Assembly: GCA_021786455.1 (NCBI GenBank)
Contig: JAJYNF010000078.1
Coordinates: 1-17,836, forward strand
Direction: 5' to 3'
DNA: 17,836 nt
DNA from: Acidobacteriota bacterium
Lineage (GTDB): Bacteria > Acidobacteriota > Terriglobia > UBA7540
Part shown: positions 5,682-14,083 of the stretch, piece after piece
How positions within the stretch are numbered: the first letter of the stretch is position 1
Layout of the letters: each line of letters opens with the position of its first letter
Notes under the pieces: model-generated
What the model saw: the letters and a program-made list of their open reading frames with translations, nothing else
Databases searched by the model: none
What the model was told of the DNA's origin: nothing
Position numbers and translations under genes: made by a program

Positions 5682-8600
5682 ATGGGAAAGAGATTTTTCT
5701 GGGATGAGGGTAATCGGTTTGTAAGATGGACATGGGCAGGGCTGATGGCTCTGTTCCTTTTAATGCCTTTGCCTTTGCGGGCCCAGTCAGCATTGGGTTC
5801 TATTATTGGGACCGTCACCGATCCATCAGGCCGCGCAGTCCCCCACGCGCGAGTGACGTTGCGCAACGTCAGCACGAACGTGACCGCCTCGACCGAGACC
5901 AATGATACCGGCGATTATCTTTTTGCGAACCTGATTCCGGGGACCTACGAAATCACGGTGTCGGCGAAGGGATTCCAAGCTTTCGTGATCACGCATGTGG
6001 TGCTGAGCGTCGAGCAGACGGTCCGGGAAAATGCCGAATTGAAAGTCGGCAGCGTGACGACGTCGGTTCAGGTGAAAGCGAAGCTGCCCGTGGTCCAAAC
6101 GGATACCTCCTCGGTGGGCAGCGTAATTGATTCGTCCCAGATTGAATCCATGCCGCTGGACGACCGAACCAATATCTTCGGCCTGTTGGCCTTGGCTCCT
6201 GGAATTCAAGACGCGGGAACGACGGCTCGCATTGCCGGCGACGCTTGGCGAGGCGGAGTGACCGAATCCACCGACGGCTCGTCCAACTTGCAAGTGGAAA
6301 ACGAAATTTTGGGCGCGGGATTTCCTTCGCTCGATTCGATTGACGAATTTAAGGTGGTTGATAGCACGGGGTCGGCCAAATACGGTCCGGGTTCCGTGGC
6401 GATTATTATCTCGACCAAGTCAGGGACGAACCAATTTCATGGTTCGCTCTTCGAATACAACCGCATCGCCAAGCTGGCAGCGGCCAATTACTTTGCCACG
6501 AGCCTGCCCAAAGGGCCCTTTGTCCGCAATCAGTTCGGGGGATCGCTCGGCGGGCCGATCAAACGCAATAAGCTGTTCTTTTTCGGCAGCTTCGAGGGGC
6601 TGACCTTTCGGACCTCGACCACGCGGGAGGGCGCCATGCCCACGCAGAACCTCCTGAATGGCAATTTTGCCGGGCTTCCGGCGGTGAAAGACCCGCAGAC
6701 GGGGTTGCCCTTCGCCAATAATCAGATTCCTCCAAGCATGATCAGCAGCGTCTCCAAAGCGCTCTTTCCTTATTTTGATACGCCGAACCTTCGATCCACC
6801 AAGCCCGGCGGTTTGGGTATCAACTGGATTGGGAACGTGGGAACCCAAGAGGACAACTATCGTTATGAAGGCCGCGGAGATTACGACCTCAACCAGGACA
6901 ATACCCTGTCGGTTCGCTATTGGAACGTTCGGCAGACTCCGGTTTTCTTCGGCGGGGCGACGGACAAGTTCGGCGGTGTCGGCGAGCCCGAAATTGACCA
7001 GAATCTGGCGGTGAATTACACCCACATCTTTTCGCCCAACCTGATGAATCTGGCCACCCTGGCATGGGATCACATCTGGGATCGGCGACGACCGCAGAAC
7101 TACACGGTCCAACCTGGCACCTTGATTCCGGGCATTCCGGCCGGCTACCCGGGGTTAGGGGGTTTGCCGGGGGTCGGCATTACGGGCTTTACCGGGCTCA
7201 ATGACAATCCGGGCAGTGGAGACCTCCAGCAGACCTACGAATTTCACGATGATCTCACATGGGTCAAGGGCCGACACACGTTTGACGCGGGATTTTCCTT
7301 TACCCACTGGCAGTTTTTCAATGAACAAAACCTTAGCCACGGGGGATTTTCATTCACTGGACGGTACACGGGAAATCCATTCGCCGACTTTTTGCTGGGC
7401 GATTTGTCTTCGTCGAGCCGCCCCATCGCTCCTCTTGAAGCCACGCCGGCCAACAATCGGATCGGGGTGTATTTCCAAGACAGTTGGAAAGCTACTCCCC
7501 GCCTGACCCTGAACATGGGCGTGCGCGACGACATTCCGACGCTTTATCAGAACATTACTGGCAACATGGCAAACTGGTATCCCAACAATCAGATCGTTGT
7601 CCTGAAAGGGCAATACAACCCGAGCCTCTTTCCAACCTTGCCGATCGTCAACGGATCGAGCGTGGGGTTGAATCCGGGGAACTACATTGGCACGGATTAC
7701 AATCAAGTCGTGCCTCGATTCGGCTTTGTCTTCCGGCCACTTTCGACCACCCGGCTGATCTTGCGAGGCGGGTACGGGATGTACTACAGCCTGGAGCCGT
7801 GGGCTTTTGGCAGCTTTGAGACGGCGGTCAACCCGCCGTTCACGGGCACTCAGAATTTTGAGCCGGCCCCTGGCTCAACGCCCACGCTGACTTTCGCCAA
7901 CGCGTTTCCAACCGGTAGCGGAACGGTTCCGAGCGGGGTGACCATTAGCGCCTACCCGAAGAATTACAAGTATCCCATGAGCCAGGAATGGAACATGACG
8001 GTTGAGTCCCAACTGACCAACAACACGTCGGTGCGGGTGACTTATATGGGCATCGAGACCGAACATTACACCCAGATCTTCGACCTCAATCAACCGGTTC
8101 CTGCGCCGGGGCCGGTCCAGCCGCTGCGGCCGTATCAACCCTTTGGCCCGATCAATTATTACGAAAATGGCCAGACCGCCAACACTCAAATGCTTCAACT
8201 CTCGGCGCTGCGCCGCTTCTCGAACGGGCTTTCCTTTGAGGGCGAGTATGCTTGGACCAAGGCTCTCGATAGCGGCGGGACGGATACGACGGTTCCAACG
8301 GACAATCGGAATATTCGTCTCGACCGCGGGAACGATCCCAACATCCGCCAGCAGTATTTCGTCGGCAATTACGTTTATGATTTGCCGTTCGGAAGAGGCA
8401 AACGATTTCTTTCCTCTCTGAGCGGTCCGCTGAACGCCCTTTTAGGCGGCTGGGAAACCAGCGGGATTCTCACCCTCGCCGGCGGGCTGCCTTACTCGGT
8501 GATTTTTAGCAGCTCTATCGAGGGATGGCCCAGCAATCGAGCCAATATCATCGGCAGCCCGCACGTCAGCAATCCGTCCCTGGCTGAATGGTTTAACCCA

Positions 8601-8876
8601 GCGGCCTATGCCGTCCCCACGCCGTTTACTTACGGCGATTCGGCGCCGTATTCTTTGTTTGGGCCGAGCTTTTCCAACTGGGACACTTCCATCTTCAAGC
8701 GGTTCTCGCTGACCGAGCGGTACAAATTGCAGCTTCGGGCGGATTTCTTTAATGCGCTGAACCACCCTAACTTCGGCAATCCGAGCAGCAATATCAGCGT
8801 CCCAAGCCAAGTGGGCCAGATTCATTCCGCGGGAAGCCCGCGGGACATTCAGCTTGGGTTAAGGCTCAGTTTCTAA
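5682..8876 (+). CDS. Oar-like TonB-dependent receptor with carboxypeptidase-regulatory-like domain
   Basis: Outer-membrane importer of 1064 residues. A Sec signal peptide covers about residues 1-34 (hydrophobic stretch to PLRAQ). A carboxypeptidase-regulatory-like / Cna-B-type beta-sandwich follows (about 38-130; IIGTVTDPSGRAVPHARVTL, GDYLFANLIPGTYEITV), then the plug (about 135-250; IESMPLDDRTNIFGLLALAPG) and a long beta-barrel with aromatic-rich strands. The end RADFFNALNHPNFGNP ... QLGLRLSF, with a C-terminal Phe, is characteristic of the large receptors abundant in Acidobacteriota. AAGGAGG (5671-5677) supports ATG 5682. There is no SusD-like partner, as usual in this phylum. Position after nanE and the kinase and before exported hydrolases implies uptake of oligosaccharides, probably containing N-acetylhexosamine; substrate cannot be read from sequence. 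A CTAG palindrome over the promoter and a strong leader hairpin suggest substrate-dependent control. Confidence 0.93.
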   Translation: MGKRFFWDEGNRFVRWTWAGLMALFLLMPLPLRAQSALGSIIGTVTDPSGRAVPHARVTLRNVSTNVTASTETNDTGDYLFANLIPGTYEITVSAKGFQAFVITHVVLSVEQTVRENAELKVGSVTTSVQVKAKLPVVQTDTSSVGSVIDSSQIESMPLDDRTNIFGLLALAPGIQDAGTTARIAGDAWRGGVTESTDGSSNLQVENEILGAGFPSLDSIDEFKVVDSTGSAKYGPGSVAIIISTKSGTNQFHGSLFEYNRIAKLAAANYFATSLPKGPFVRNQFGGSLGGPIKRNKLFFFGSFEGLTFRTSTTREGAMPTQNLLNGNFAGLPAVKDPQTGLPFANNQIPPSMISSVSKALFPYFDTPNLRSTKPGGLGINWIGNVGTQEDNYRYEGRGDYDLNQDNTLSVRYWNVRQTPVFFGGATDKFGGVGEPEIDQNLAVNYTHIFSPNLMNLATLAWDHIWDRRRPQNYTVQPGTLIPGIPAGYPGLGGLPGVGITGFTGLNDNPGSGDLQQTYEFHDDLTWVKGRHTFDAGFSFTHWQFFNEQNLSHGGFSFTGRYTGNPFADFLLGDLSSSSRPIAPLEATPANNRIGVYFQDSWKATPRLTLNMGVRDDIPTLYQNITGNMANWYPNNQIVVLKGQYNPSLFPTLPIVNGSSVGLNPGNYIGTDYNQVVPRFGFVFRPLSTTRLILRGGYGMYYSLEPWAFGSFETAVNPPFTGTQNFEPAPGSTPTLTFANAFPTGSGTVPSGVTISAYPKNYKYPMSQEWNMTVESQLTNNTSVRVTYMGIETEHYTQIFDLNQPVPAPGPVQPLRPYQPFGPINYYENGQTANTQMLQLSALRRFSNGLSFEGEYAWTKALDSGGTDTTVPTDNRNIRLDRGNDPNIRQQYFVGNYVYDLPFGRGKRFLSSLSGPLNALLGGWETSGILTLAGGLPYSVIFSSSIEGWPSNRANIIGSPHVSNPSLAEWFNPAAYAVPTPFTYGDSAPYSLFGPSFSNWDTSIFKRFSLTERYKLQLRADFFNALNHPNFGNPSSNISVPSQVGQIHSAGSPRDIQLGLRLSF

Positions 8877-8888
8877 TGTCGAGCGTGT

Positions 8889-11129
8889 GTGGAGTTGCTC
8901 CGAGCTGAATACCAACGACGCGGGGGTGTGCAGGGGCGAGCTTTGGCGGAACGTAAGGCAGATTGGCCGCGCAGGGATGTGCTGAGAACTCTAGGCGCTG
9001 CTTCGGTTGCGGCGTTGGTCCCAGTTCTCTCAAAAGCTCGGCCTCGGAATCCGCTGTATTTCATATGTCGTGAGGACAACGACCTGTACCGCGTGGCCAT
9101 GTCCGCCGGAATCGTCCTTTCACGCCACGACCAAGCCGAGGATGCGGTGGCCCGCGCGGTGCCCGGCTCAGGAATCCTCATTCTGGCGGAAGGTTATCCG
9201 CGTCGAACCACGCCCGTTGCTCCCCGGCTGTATCGGGACGCCGCTCGCAAGCGGCTGAATCTCTACGTCGAGTTTCCTTCCTCTGTTCCCGGGTTAAACG
9301 TCGAAGAACCCCGGCCCGTCGCTTACGGGAAGTACCACAACGTCCTCGATCGGGCAGTCGTTGCCTCGGAGGCTTTTGCGCCGGCACTGAAGCGGCTACG
9401 GATCCTCACCCTCCACGACTGCATTTATGTTCCGGTTCAATCCCCATCGGCCGAACTCGTTCTGGCGCGCGTTGCTGGATTCGATACCGCCGTTTATGGG
9501 CTTCCAAAACACGACGTCTATCCGGTTCTATTCCAGCGTCCGAGCCATCGGCTTATCGTGGCGACGACAAAACTCAGTGAATTCGTGAAAGGCCGATACG
9601 GGCCCTCCGCCGCGTGGGCGCATGTCTGGAAGTGGATCTTGGAGTGGCTGTCTCCCTATCCATCCTTCAGCTTGCTCCATTGGACGCCGGCAGTGCATCC
9701 GGCGATGGGAAGAGATCAGATGGTATCCGAAACCGGCGAAGTGGAAGCTTTTCGAAGAGGCGTGGCTTGGTTTTCTAACGCCAAGCTTTTTGTGGCCTCC
9801 TCGTGGAAAAAGGTGGTTTACGAATCCGCATCGGCGCGAGGCTCGCTTCACGACCCCTTACCTTCGTGGCCCTTGGGAGATGGGAGCGATGGAATCCTCG
9901 AAGGGTTTTCGAGCCAGATCAAGTGGAACGGAACTCAGCCGGTAGGATGGAATCTTCGCACGGATTGCGCGGGTGAAGTTTCCATGGCCATGGCCCTTTC
10001 AGGCCGGATCGAAAAGAAGCCGGAAAATAGCGCCCTCGCTGCGAACTTGAATAATTTCATTTATTTCAATTCCGATCTGGCCTCGGGGCCGCGAGGCGAT
10101 CCGAACAACCCGTCCTTCGGTTTGTTGGGTTGGTCATTACCGGAGGCCTCGGGTATTTACTACGGTGATGACAACGCGCGGAGCATGTTGGGCACGCTGG
10201 CGACGGCCGGCCTGCTGCGTTCCAACCGATGGGATGAAAAAGTGCTGCGTTGCCTGTTGGCCAATTTGCGCACCACCGGTGTCCTGGGGTTTCGCCATAA
10301 CTATCTGACGCAAAGCGAGCTCGAGAAATTCGGATGGCGGCACTTTTACGACGAGAAGTTTGTGAACTACCACCCGCATTACGAGGCCTATCTGTGGGCC
10401 TGTTTCCTGAGAGCTTATGACACCACGCGCTACGCGCCCTTCCTGGAGCGAGCGCGAACCGCTATTCGAATGACCATGGCAGCCTATCCAAACCATTGGC
10501 GCTGGACCAATGGCCTCCAGCAAGAGCGCGCACGAATGCTGTTGCCGCTAACCTGGCTGATCCGGCTGGAGGATACCCCGGAACATCGAGGATGGCTCCA
10601 GCGCGTCGCCGCCGACCTGATTTCCTTCCAAGACCAATCCGGCGCCATACGGGAAGAAATCGGTTCCGTGGGCGAGGGTGAATTTGGACCGCCGAAGTCA
10701 AATGCCCAATACGGAACGTCGGAGGCGCCCCTGCTCCAGGAGAACGGCGATCCGGTGAGCGACCTTCTTTATACCACCAACTTCGCCTTCCTTGGCTTGC
10801 ACGAGGCAGCGGCGGCCACGCATGAGCCTTTTTACGCCCGCGCTGGAAATAAACTGGCAAAATTTCTCTGTCGGATTCAGATTGAATCCGAGAAACAGCC
10901 GGAATTAGCGGGAGGGTGGTTCCGCGCCTTTGATTACAAACGCTGGGACTATTGGGCTAGCGCCTCGGATTGGGGTTGGGGGCCCTGGTCCATTGAAACG
11001 GGCTGGACGATGTCCTGGATTTGCGGGGTGCTGGCGATGCGTCACCTGAACATCTCGCTTTGGGAGTTGACCGGATGGAGCCGCTTGCGTCGTCATCTGA
11101 ATCCTCTGGTGTCGGTCATGTTCAGCTAG
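8889..11129 (+). CDS. Tat-exported protein of unrecognised family, probable alpha/alpha-barrel hydrolase
   Basis: 746 residues if the GTG at 8889 is used; this lies 12 bases after the receptor stop, so co-transcription is likely. A start at TTG 8943 (728 residues) is equally plausible because AGGGG sits 6 bases before it and it gives a compact Tat signal: PRRDVLRTLGAASVAALVPV is a twin-arginine motif with hydrophobic core. The first third (to about residue 330) contains HDQAEDAV, GSGILILAEGYPR and ILTLHDCIYVP, a Rossmann-like alternation of unclear kind. The rest is alpha-helical with many Trp/Tyr and repeated helical hairpins: YYGDDNARSMLGTLATAGLL (about 424-443), YHPHYEAYLWACFLRAYD, RWTNGLQQERARMLLPLTWL and WGWGPWSIETGW. 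That pattern suits six-hairpin glycosidases. I cannot assign a named glycoside hydrolase family, and activity is inferred from fold and context. Confidence 0.8.
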   Translation: MELLRAEYQRRGGVQGRALAERKADWPRRDVLRTLGAASVAALVPVLSKARPRNPLYFICREDNDLYRVAMSAGIVLSRHDQAEDAVARAVPGSGILILAEGYPRRTTPVAPRLYRDAARKRLNLYVEFPSSVPGLNVEEPRPVAYGKYHNVLDRAVVASEAFAPALKRLRILTLHDCIYVPVQSPSAELVLARVAGFDTAVYGLPKHDVYPVLFQRPSHRLIVATTKLSEFVKGRYGPSAAWAHVWKWILEWLSPYPSFSLLHWTPAVHPAMGRDQMVSETGEVEAFRRGVAWFSNAKLFVASSWKKVVYESASARGSLHDPLPSWPLGDGSDGILEGFSSQIKWNGTQPVGWNLRTDCAGEVSMAMALSGRIEKKPENSALAANLNNFIYFNSDLASGPRGDPNNPSFGLLGWSLPEASGIYYGDDNARSMLGTLATAGLLRSNRWDEKVLRCLLANLRTTGVLGFRHNYLTQSELEKFGWRHFYDEKFVNYHPHYEAYLWACFLRAYDTTRYAPFLERARTAIRMTMAAYPNHWRWTNGLQQERARMLLPLTWLIRLEDTPEHRGWLQRVAADLISFQDQSGAIREEIGSVGEGEFGPPKSNAQYGTSEAPLLQENGDPVSDLLYTTNFAFLGLHEAAAATHEPFYARAGNKLAKFLCRIQIESEKQPELAGGWFRAFDYKRWDYWASASDWGWGPWSIETGWTMSWICGVLAMRHLNISLWELTGWSRLRRHLNPLVSVMFS

Positions 11130-11302
11130 AACGCGATTCCCTGATTCGGGGCCTGTCTATAGGTCCCAAGGGTTGAACCGAGATGGCTGGAGGGATGATT
11201 GCTGGGTTCTCCTGGCAGGCACGGAATGCCTCAGCCTTCCCGTGCGACGGCGAGAGGAGTCCTTGAAGCGTAGCGCAGGCGGGGGAAATCGAGGCCGGAA
11301 GC

Positions 11303-12364
11303 ATGGACAAGTTGAATCGCCGGGACTTCCTCTCTAGCGTGGGAGCGAGCGGCATGGCCGTGGGGGTTCTGGGGCGAAGTGTGAGCGCGGCATCTGCGTC
11401 CGCCACCATCCAGCCGATTGCGGGGAGCTGGTTCGAGTTTCAGCATATGGCGACCGTCGAAGGGGTGGATTGGAACCCCGAATGCGCCTGCTTCACATGC
11501 TCGCAGTGGGGATTGAAAGTTCAAGAGATCGCTCAGGTGGGGATGAAATATCTAGTGCTGATGGCGACCGCGCTTGATTATCGCTCCTTTTTTCCGACCA
11601 CGATCTTCCCCCCGTGGCGATTAGCATGCCCCGACCCGCTGGAAGCGGCCCTCTCAGCGGCGGATAAGTCCGGGGTGAAGTTTTTTATTGGAGACGGCTT
11701 CTACGGGGATTGGCGAAGCCCCAATATTATTTCTGATCCCGTAGCCACGAGGAAACGTCTCCAAGCGATCGAGCAACTCACGAGGCTCTACGGACACCAC
11801 TTGAGCTTTTACGGCTGGTATTGGCCGAACGAGGCGTTCATCAACCAGTACTATTCCGAAAAATTCATTCAATACGTCAATACCTGCTCGCGGTTAGCGC
11901 GCCAATTGACGCCCCACGCCAAAATTCTGATCGCTCCGTACGGGACGAGGGTGGCGGTTCCTGACGACAAATACGTGCGGCAATTGGAGGCTCTGGACGT
12001 GGACATCATCGCTTACCAGGATGAGGTGGGCGTGCGCAAGTCCACGCCTGAAGAGACTCCGGCGTTCTACGAAGGATTGAGCAAAGCTCACGCCCGCGCC
12101 GGGCGATCCGCCATCTGGGCAGACGTGGAGATCTTCCAATTTGAGGGAGCGGTTTACAAAAGCCCCATTCTCCCCGCTCCGTTTTCGCGCGTCCTCCGCC
12201 AGATGGAGGCCGTTTCACCCTGGGTTGACAAGATTCTGGTCTATCAGTACCAAGGCATGATGAACCAGCCAGGTTCGCGGGCGTTCTGCGGCCGGTCAGC
12301 CTCCACGGCGCTTTACACGGCGTATGTGGACTGGCTCAAAACCCGCCACCCCGGGAAGGCTTAG
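11303..12364 (+). CDS. Tat-exported DUF4434-like TIM-barrel protein, putative glycosidase
   Basis: 353 residues. GAGG 8 bases upstream supports ATG 11303. The N-terminus has a twin-arginine signal, NRRDFLSSVGASGMAVGVLG, ending near SAASA. The mature part starts GSWFEFQHMATVEG and reads as a beta/alpha barrel: YLVLMATALDYRS, VKFFIGDGFYGDW, LSFYGWYWPNE (YGWYWPNE at 170-177), AKILIAPYGT, DIIAYQDEVG (YQDEVG at 238-243) and AIWADVEIF (W272 to F278). Glu177, Glu241 and Glu276 at strand ends would be candidate catalytic or substrate-binding acids. This arrangement resembles Pfam DUF4434, a poorly characterised family related to glycoside hydrolases. It lies between the alpha/alpha-barrel protein and the sulfatase, as expected for a periplasmic glycan-processing enzyme. 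The family call is from memory; function is inferred. Confidence 0.8.
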   Translation: MDKLNRRDFLSSVGASGMAVGVLGRSVSAASASATIQPIAGSWFEFQHMATVEGVDWNPECACFTCSQWGLKVQEIAQVGMKYLVLMATALDYRSFFPTTIFPPWRLACPDPLEAALSAADKSGVKFFIGDGFYGDWRSPNIISDPVATRKRLQAIEQLTRLYGHHLSFYGWYWPNEAFINQYYSEKFIQYVNTCSRLARQLTPHAKILIAPYGTRVAVPDDKYVRQLEALDVDIIAYQDEVGVRKSTPEETPAFYEGLSKAHARAGRSAIWADVEIFQFEGAVYKSPILPAPFSRVLRQMEAVSPWVDKILVYQYQGMMNQPGSRAFCGRSASTALYTAYVDWLKTRHPGKA

Positions 12365-12476
12365 GTGAACTTTTGATATCCTCTCGACGCTTGCGATTCA
12401 CGCTCCACTCGCGCGGGATGGCGATGTAGAGGTAACCATTTCGAATTTCTAACCAAGCTTTAAAGGAGTTAGCCCG

Positions 12477-13943
12477 ATGAGCATTCACAAGCGAATTTCA
12501 CGTCGTGACGCCTTAAAGCTGGGGGCAGCCGCCGTAGGTGGTTCAGCGGCCGGGCCGCTGGTGGCAACTCAAGGCCGAGCGGCGACCCAAGACACTCGGC
12601 CCAACTTCGTTATCTTCATGACCGACGGTCAGCGGCCCGACGAACTCAGTTACATGGTTGGCAAGGAGGCGTCGGTTCTGCGCTGGGACCAGAATTCGAC
12701 CATTCCGAAACTTCTCAAGACGCCGAGCCTGGACCGCATCGCCAGCGAGGGAGTCTGGATTAAAAACGCCTTCGTCGTGAATGCGTTGTGCGCGCCCGGC
12801 CGCGCCGCGACGCTAACGGGACTCTACTCGCGCACGAACGGCGTCATTGACAACAAGGACCGGCCGCTCGCGGCAGGCGTGAAAATCATTTCGGACTATC
12901 TTCACGAGGCAGGATACGAAGTCGCCTTCTGTGGCAAGGCGCACATCAAAAACGCCCTCCGGGACCATTACTGGGACTATTACTTCGGCTATTACTTTGA
13001 ACCCAACCTCAACGCTTACATTGCTGAGGGGTGGTACGGACACGTGGGGCCCGACCGCCAGTATATCGGCTATCTGGATGATTTCGTGACGGACGCCGCC
13101 GTCAACTGGCTACAAGGAAAGCGACAAAAGCCGTTCTGCCTTTTTGTTTGGTTCAAGGAACCGCACGGCGAGGGAATTCGCCAGCGCCGTTACCAGAATC
13201 TTTATAACGGCGTCTTCGTGCCGAAGCCGGAGACCTTTGACGACGACCTGAAGGGCTATCCGGATAAGTCCAAAGCCGTCGCGGATGCGGACGACAAGCT
13301 CGGAACGTTTGAATACTGCGCTTCGCTCGAGCAGATGGTTAAAAACCACAACACCGGTGTGGTGGAGGCGGACGGTTACATGGGCCGCGTCATGAAGATT
13401 TTGGAGGAGAGCGGCAAGCTCGACGACACGGCCATCATCAACATGTCGGACCACGGCTATTTTCTCGGCGAATGGCATCTGATTGACAAACGCCTCATGT
13501 ACGAGCCTTCCATCCGCATTCCGTTGGGGATTCGCTACCCGAAGCTGATCAAGCCAGGAACGATGATTGACGAGATGATCCTCAACATTGATATCGCGCC
13601 CACTGTGCTGGACCTGGCAGGAGTCAAGATTCCACCCCAGATACAGGGGCGAAGCTTTCTGCCGCTGCTTCGCGGGAACCACGTGAACTGGCGCAAGGAC
13701 TGGCTGTATTCGTATTACGAATACCCCGGCTCCAACATGGTTCCCAAGAGCCATGGCGTGCGGACCGAACGCTATAAGATCCTGGAATACTACGAGGAAC
13801 GGCCGACGGAATGGGAGCTCTATGATCTCCAGGAAGATCCTCACGAGGTTCACAATCTCTACGGCAAGCTCGGTTACAGTGAACTGACCGAGCGTCTGAA
13901 AAAGCGCCTGAATGAACTTCGGGAGGAGACCGGCGAATCGTGA
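12477..13943 (+). CDS. Tat-exported type I sulfatase (S1 family)
   Basis: 488-residue alkaline-phosphatase-superfamily sulfatase that would remove sulfate esters from a glycan in the periplasm. AAAGGAG (12462-12468) 8 bases upstream sets the start. The N-terminus has a twin-arginine signal (SRRDALKLGAAAVGG). The formylglycine motif C-x-P-x-R is CAPGR (105-109, then AATLTG), so an FGE-type maturase is needed; none is in this window. The second metal/sulfate-binding motif is NMSDHGYFLGEWH with Asp325 and His326, and MYEPSIRIPLGIRYP, TVLDLAGVKIPPQIQGRSFLPLL and the C-terminal ELYDLQEDPHEVHNLYG are classic. It is reminiscent of GlcNAc-6-sulfatase-like S1 members, which would fit the amino-sugar genes nearby, but subfamily is uncertain. 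Unusually the N-terminal metal motif reads TDGQR (Asp50-Gly51) instead of the common DD. Confidence 0.93.
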   Translation: MSIHKRISRRDALKLGAAAVGGSAAGPLVATQGRAATQDTRPNFVIFMTDGQRPDELSYMVGKEASVLRWDQNSTIPKLLKTPSLDRIASEGVWIKNAFVVNALCAPGRAATLTGLYSRTNGVIDNKDRPLAAGVKIISDYLHEAGYEVAFCGKAHIKNALRDHYWDYYFGYYFEPNLNAYIAEGWYGHVGPDRQYIGYLDDFVTDAAVNWLQGKRQKPFCLFVWFKEPHGEGIRQRRYQNLYNGVFVPKPETFDDDLKGYPDKSKAVADADDKLGTFEYCASLEQMVKNHNTGVVEADGYMGRVMKILEESGKLDDTAIINMSDHGYFLGEWHLIDKRLMYEPSIRIPLGIRYPKLIKPGTMIDEMILNIDIAPTVLDLAGVKIPPQIQGRSFLPLLRGNHVNWRKDWLYSYYEYPGSNMVPKSHGVRTERYKILEYYEERPTEWELYDLQEDPHEVHNLYGKLGYSELTERLKKRLNELREETGES

Positions 13944-14083
13944 GGGTGGGAAACAGCCTGGAGACAATTCACAGCGACGGGCCGCGAGGCGGTATCCCGA
14001 GCGGGGCCTATAGCTCTCGCGGAGCTTTGGGACGGCATTTAGGATCGAGAAGTAATCGTGATCAAAAAGGAGAATGCTTCATC

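Noticed and set aside
6420..7112. 230-residue minus-strand open frame inside the TonB receptor gene
   Set aside because: Shadow of the receptor reading frame; no start signal and no motif.
11147..11172. Hairpin GGGGCCT-GTCTAT-AGGTCCC after the gene at 8889-11129
   Set aside because: Seven pairs with one G-T pair but no T-run; cannot be told from chance in this GC-rich DNA.
13110..13967. 285-residue open frame on the minus strand opposite the sulfatase gene
   Set aside because: It is antisense to a gene with clear catalytic motifs and a ribosome binding site; its translation shows no recognisable domain and reflects the GC-rich codon pattern.
14012..14028. AGCTC-TCGCG-GAGCT followed by TT as a terminator after the sulfatase
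   Set aside because: Five-base stem with almost no T tail; too weak to call.
13940..14083. 48-codon N-terminal extension of the secreted protein at 14084
   Set aside because: The extension overlaps the sulfatase stop, has no ribosome binding site and would bury the signal peptide; the ATG at 14084 has a good Shine-Dalgarno.
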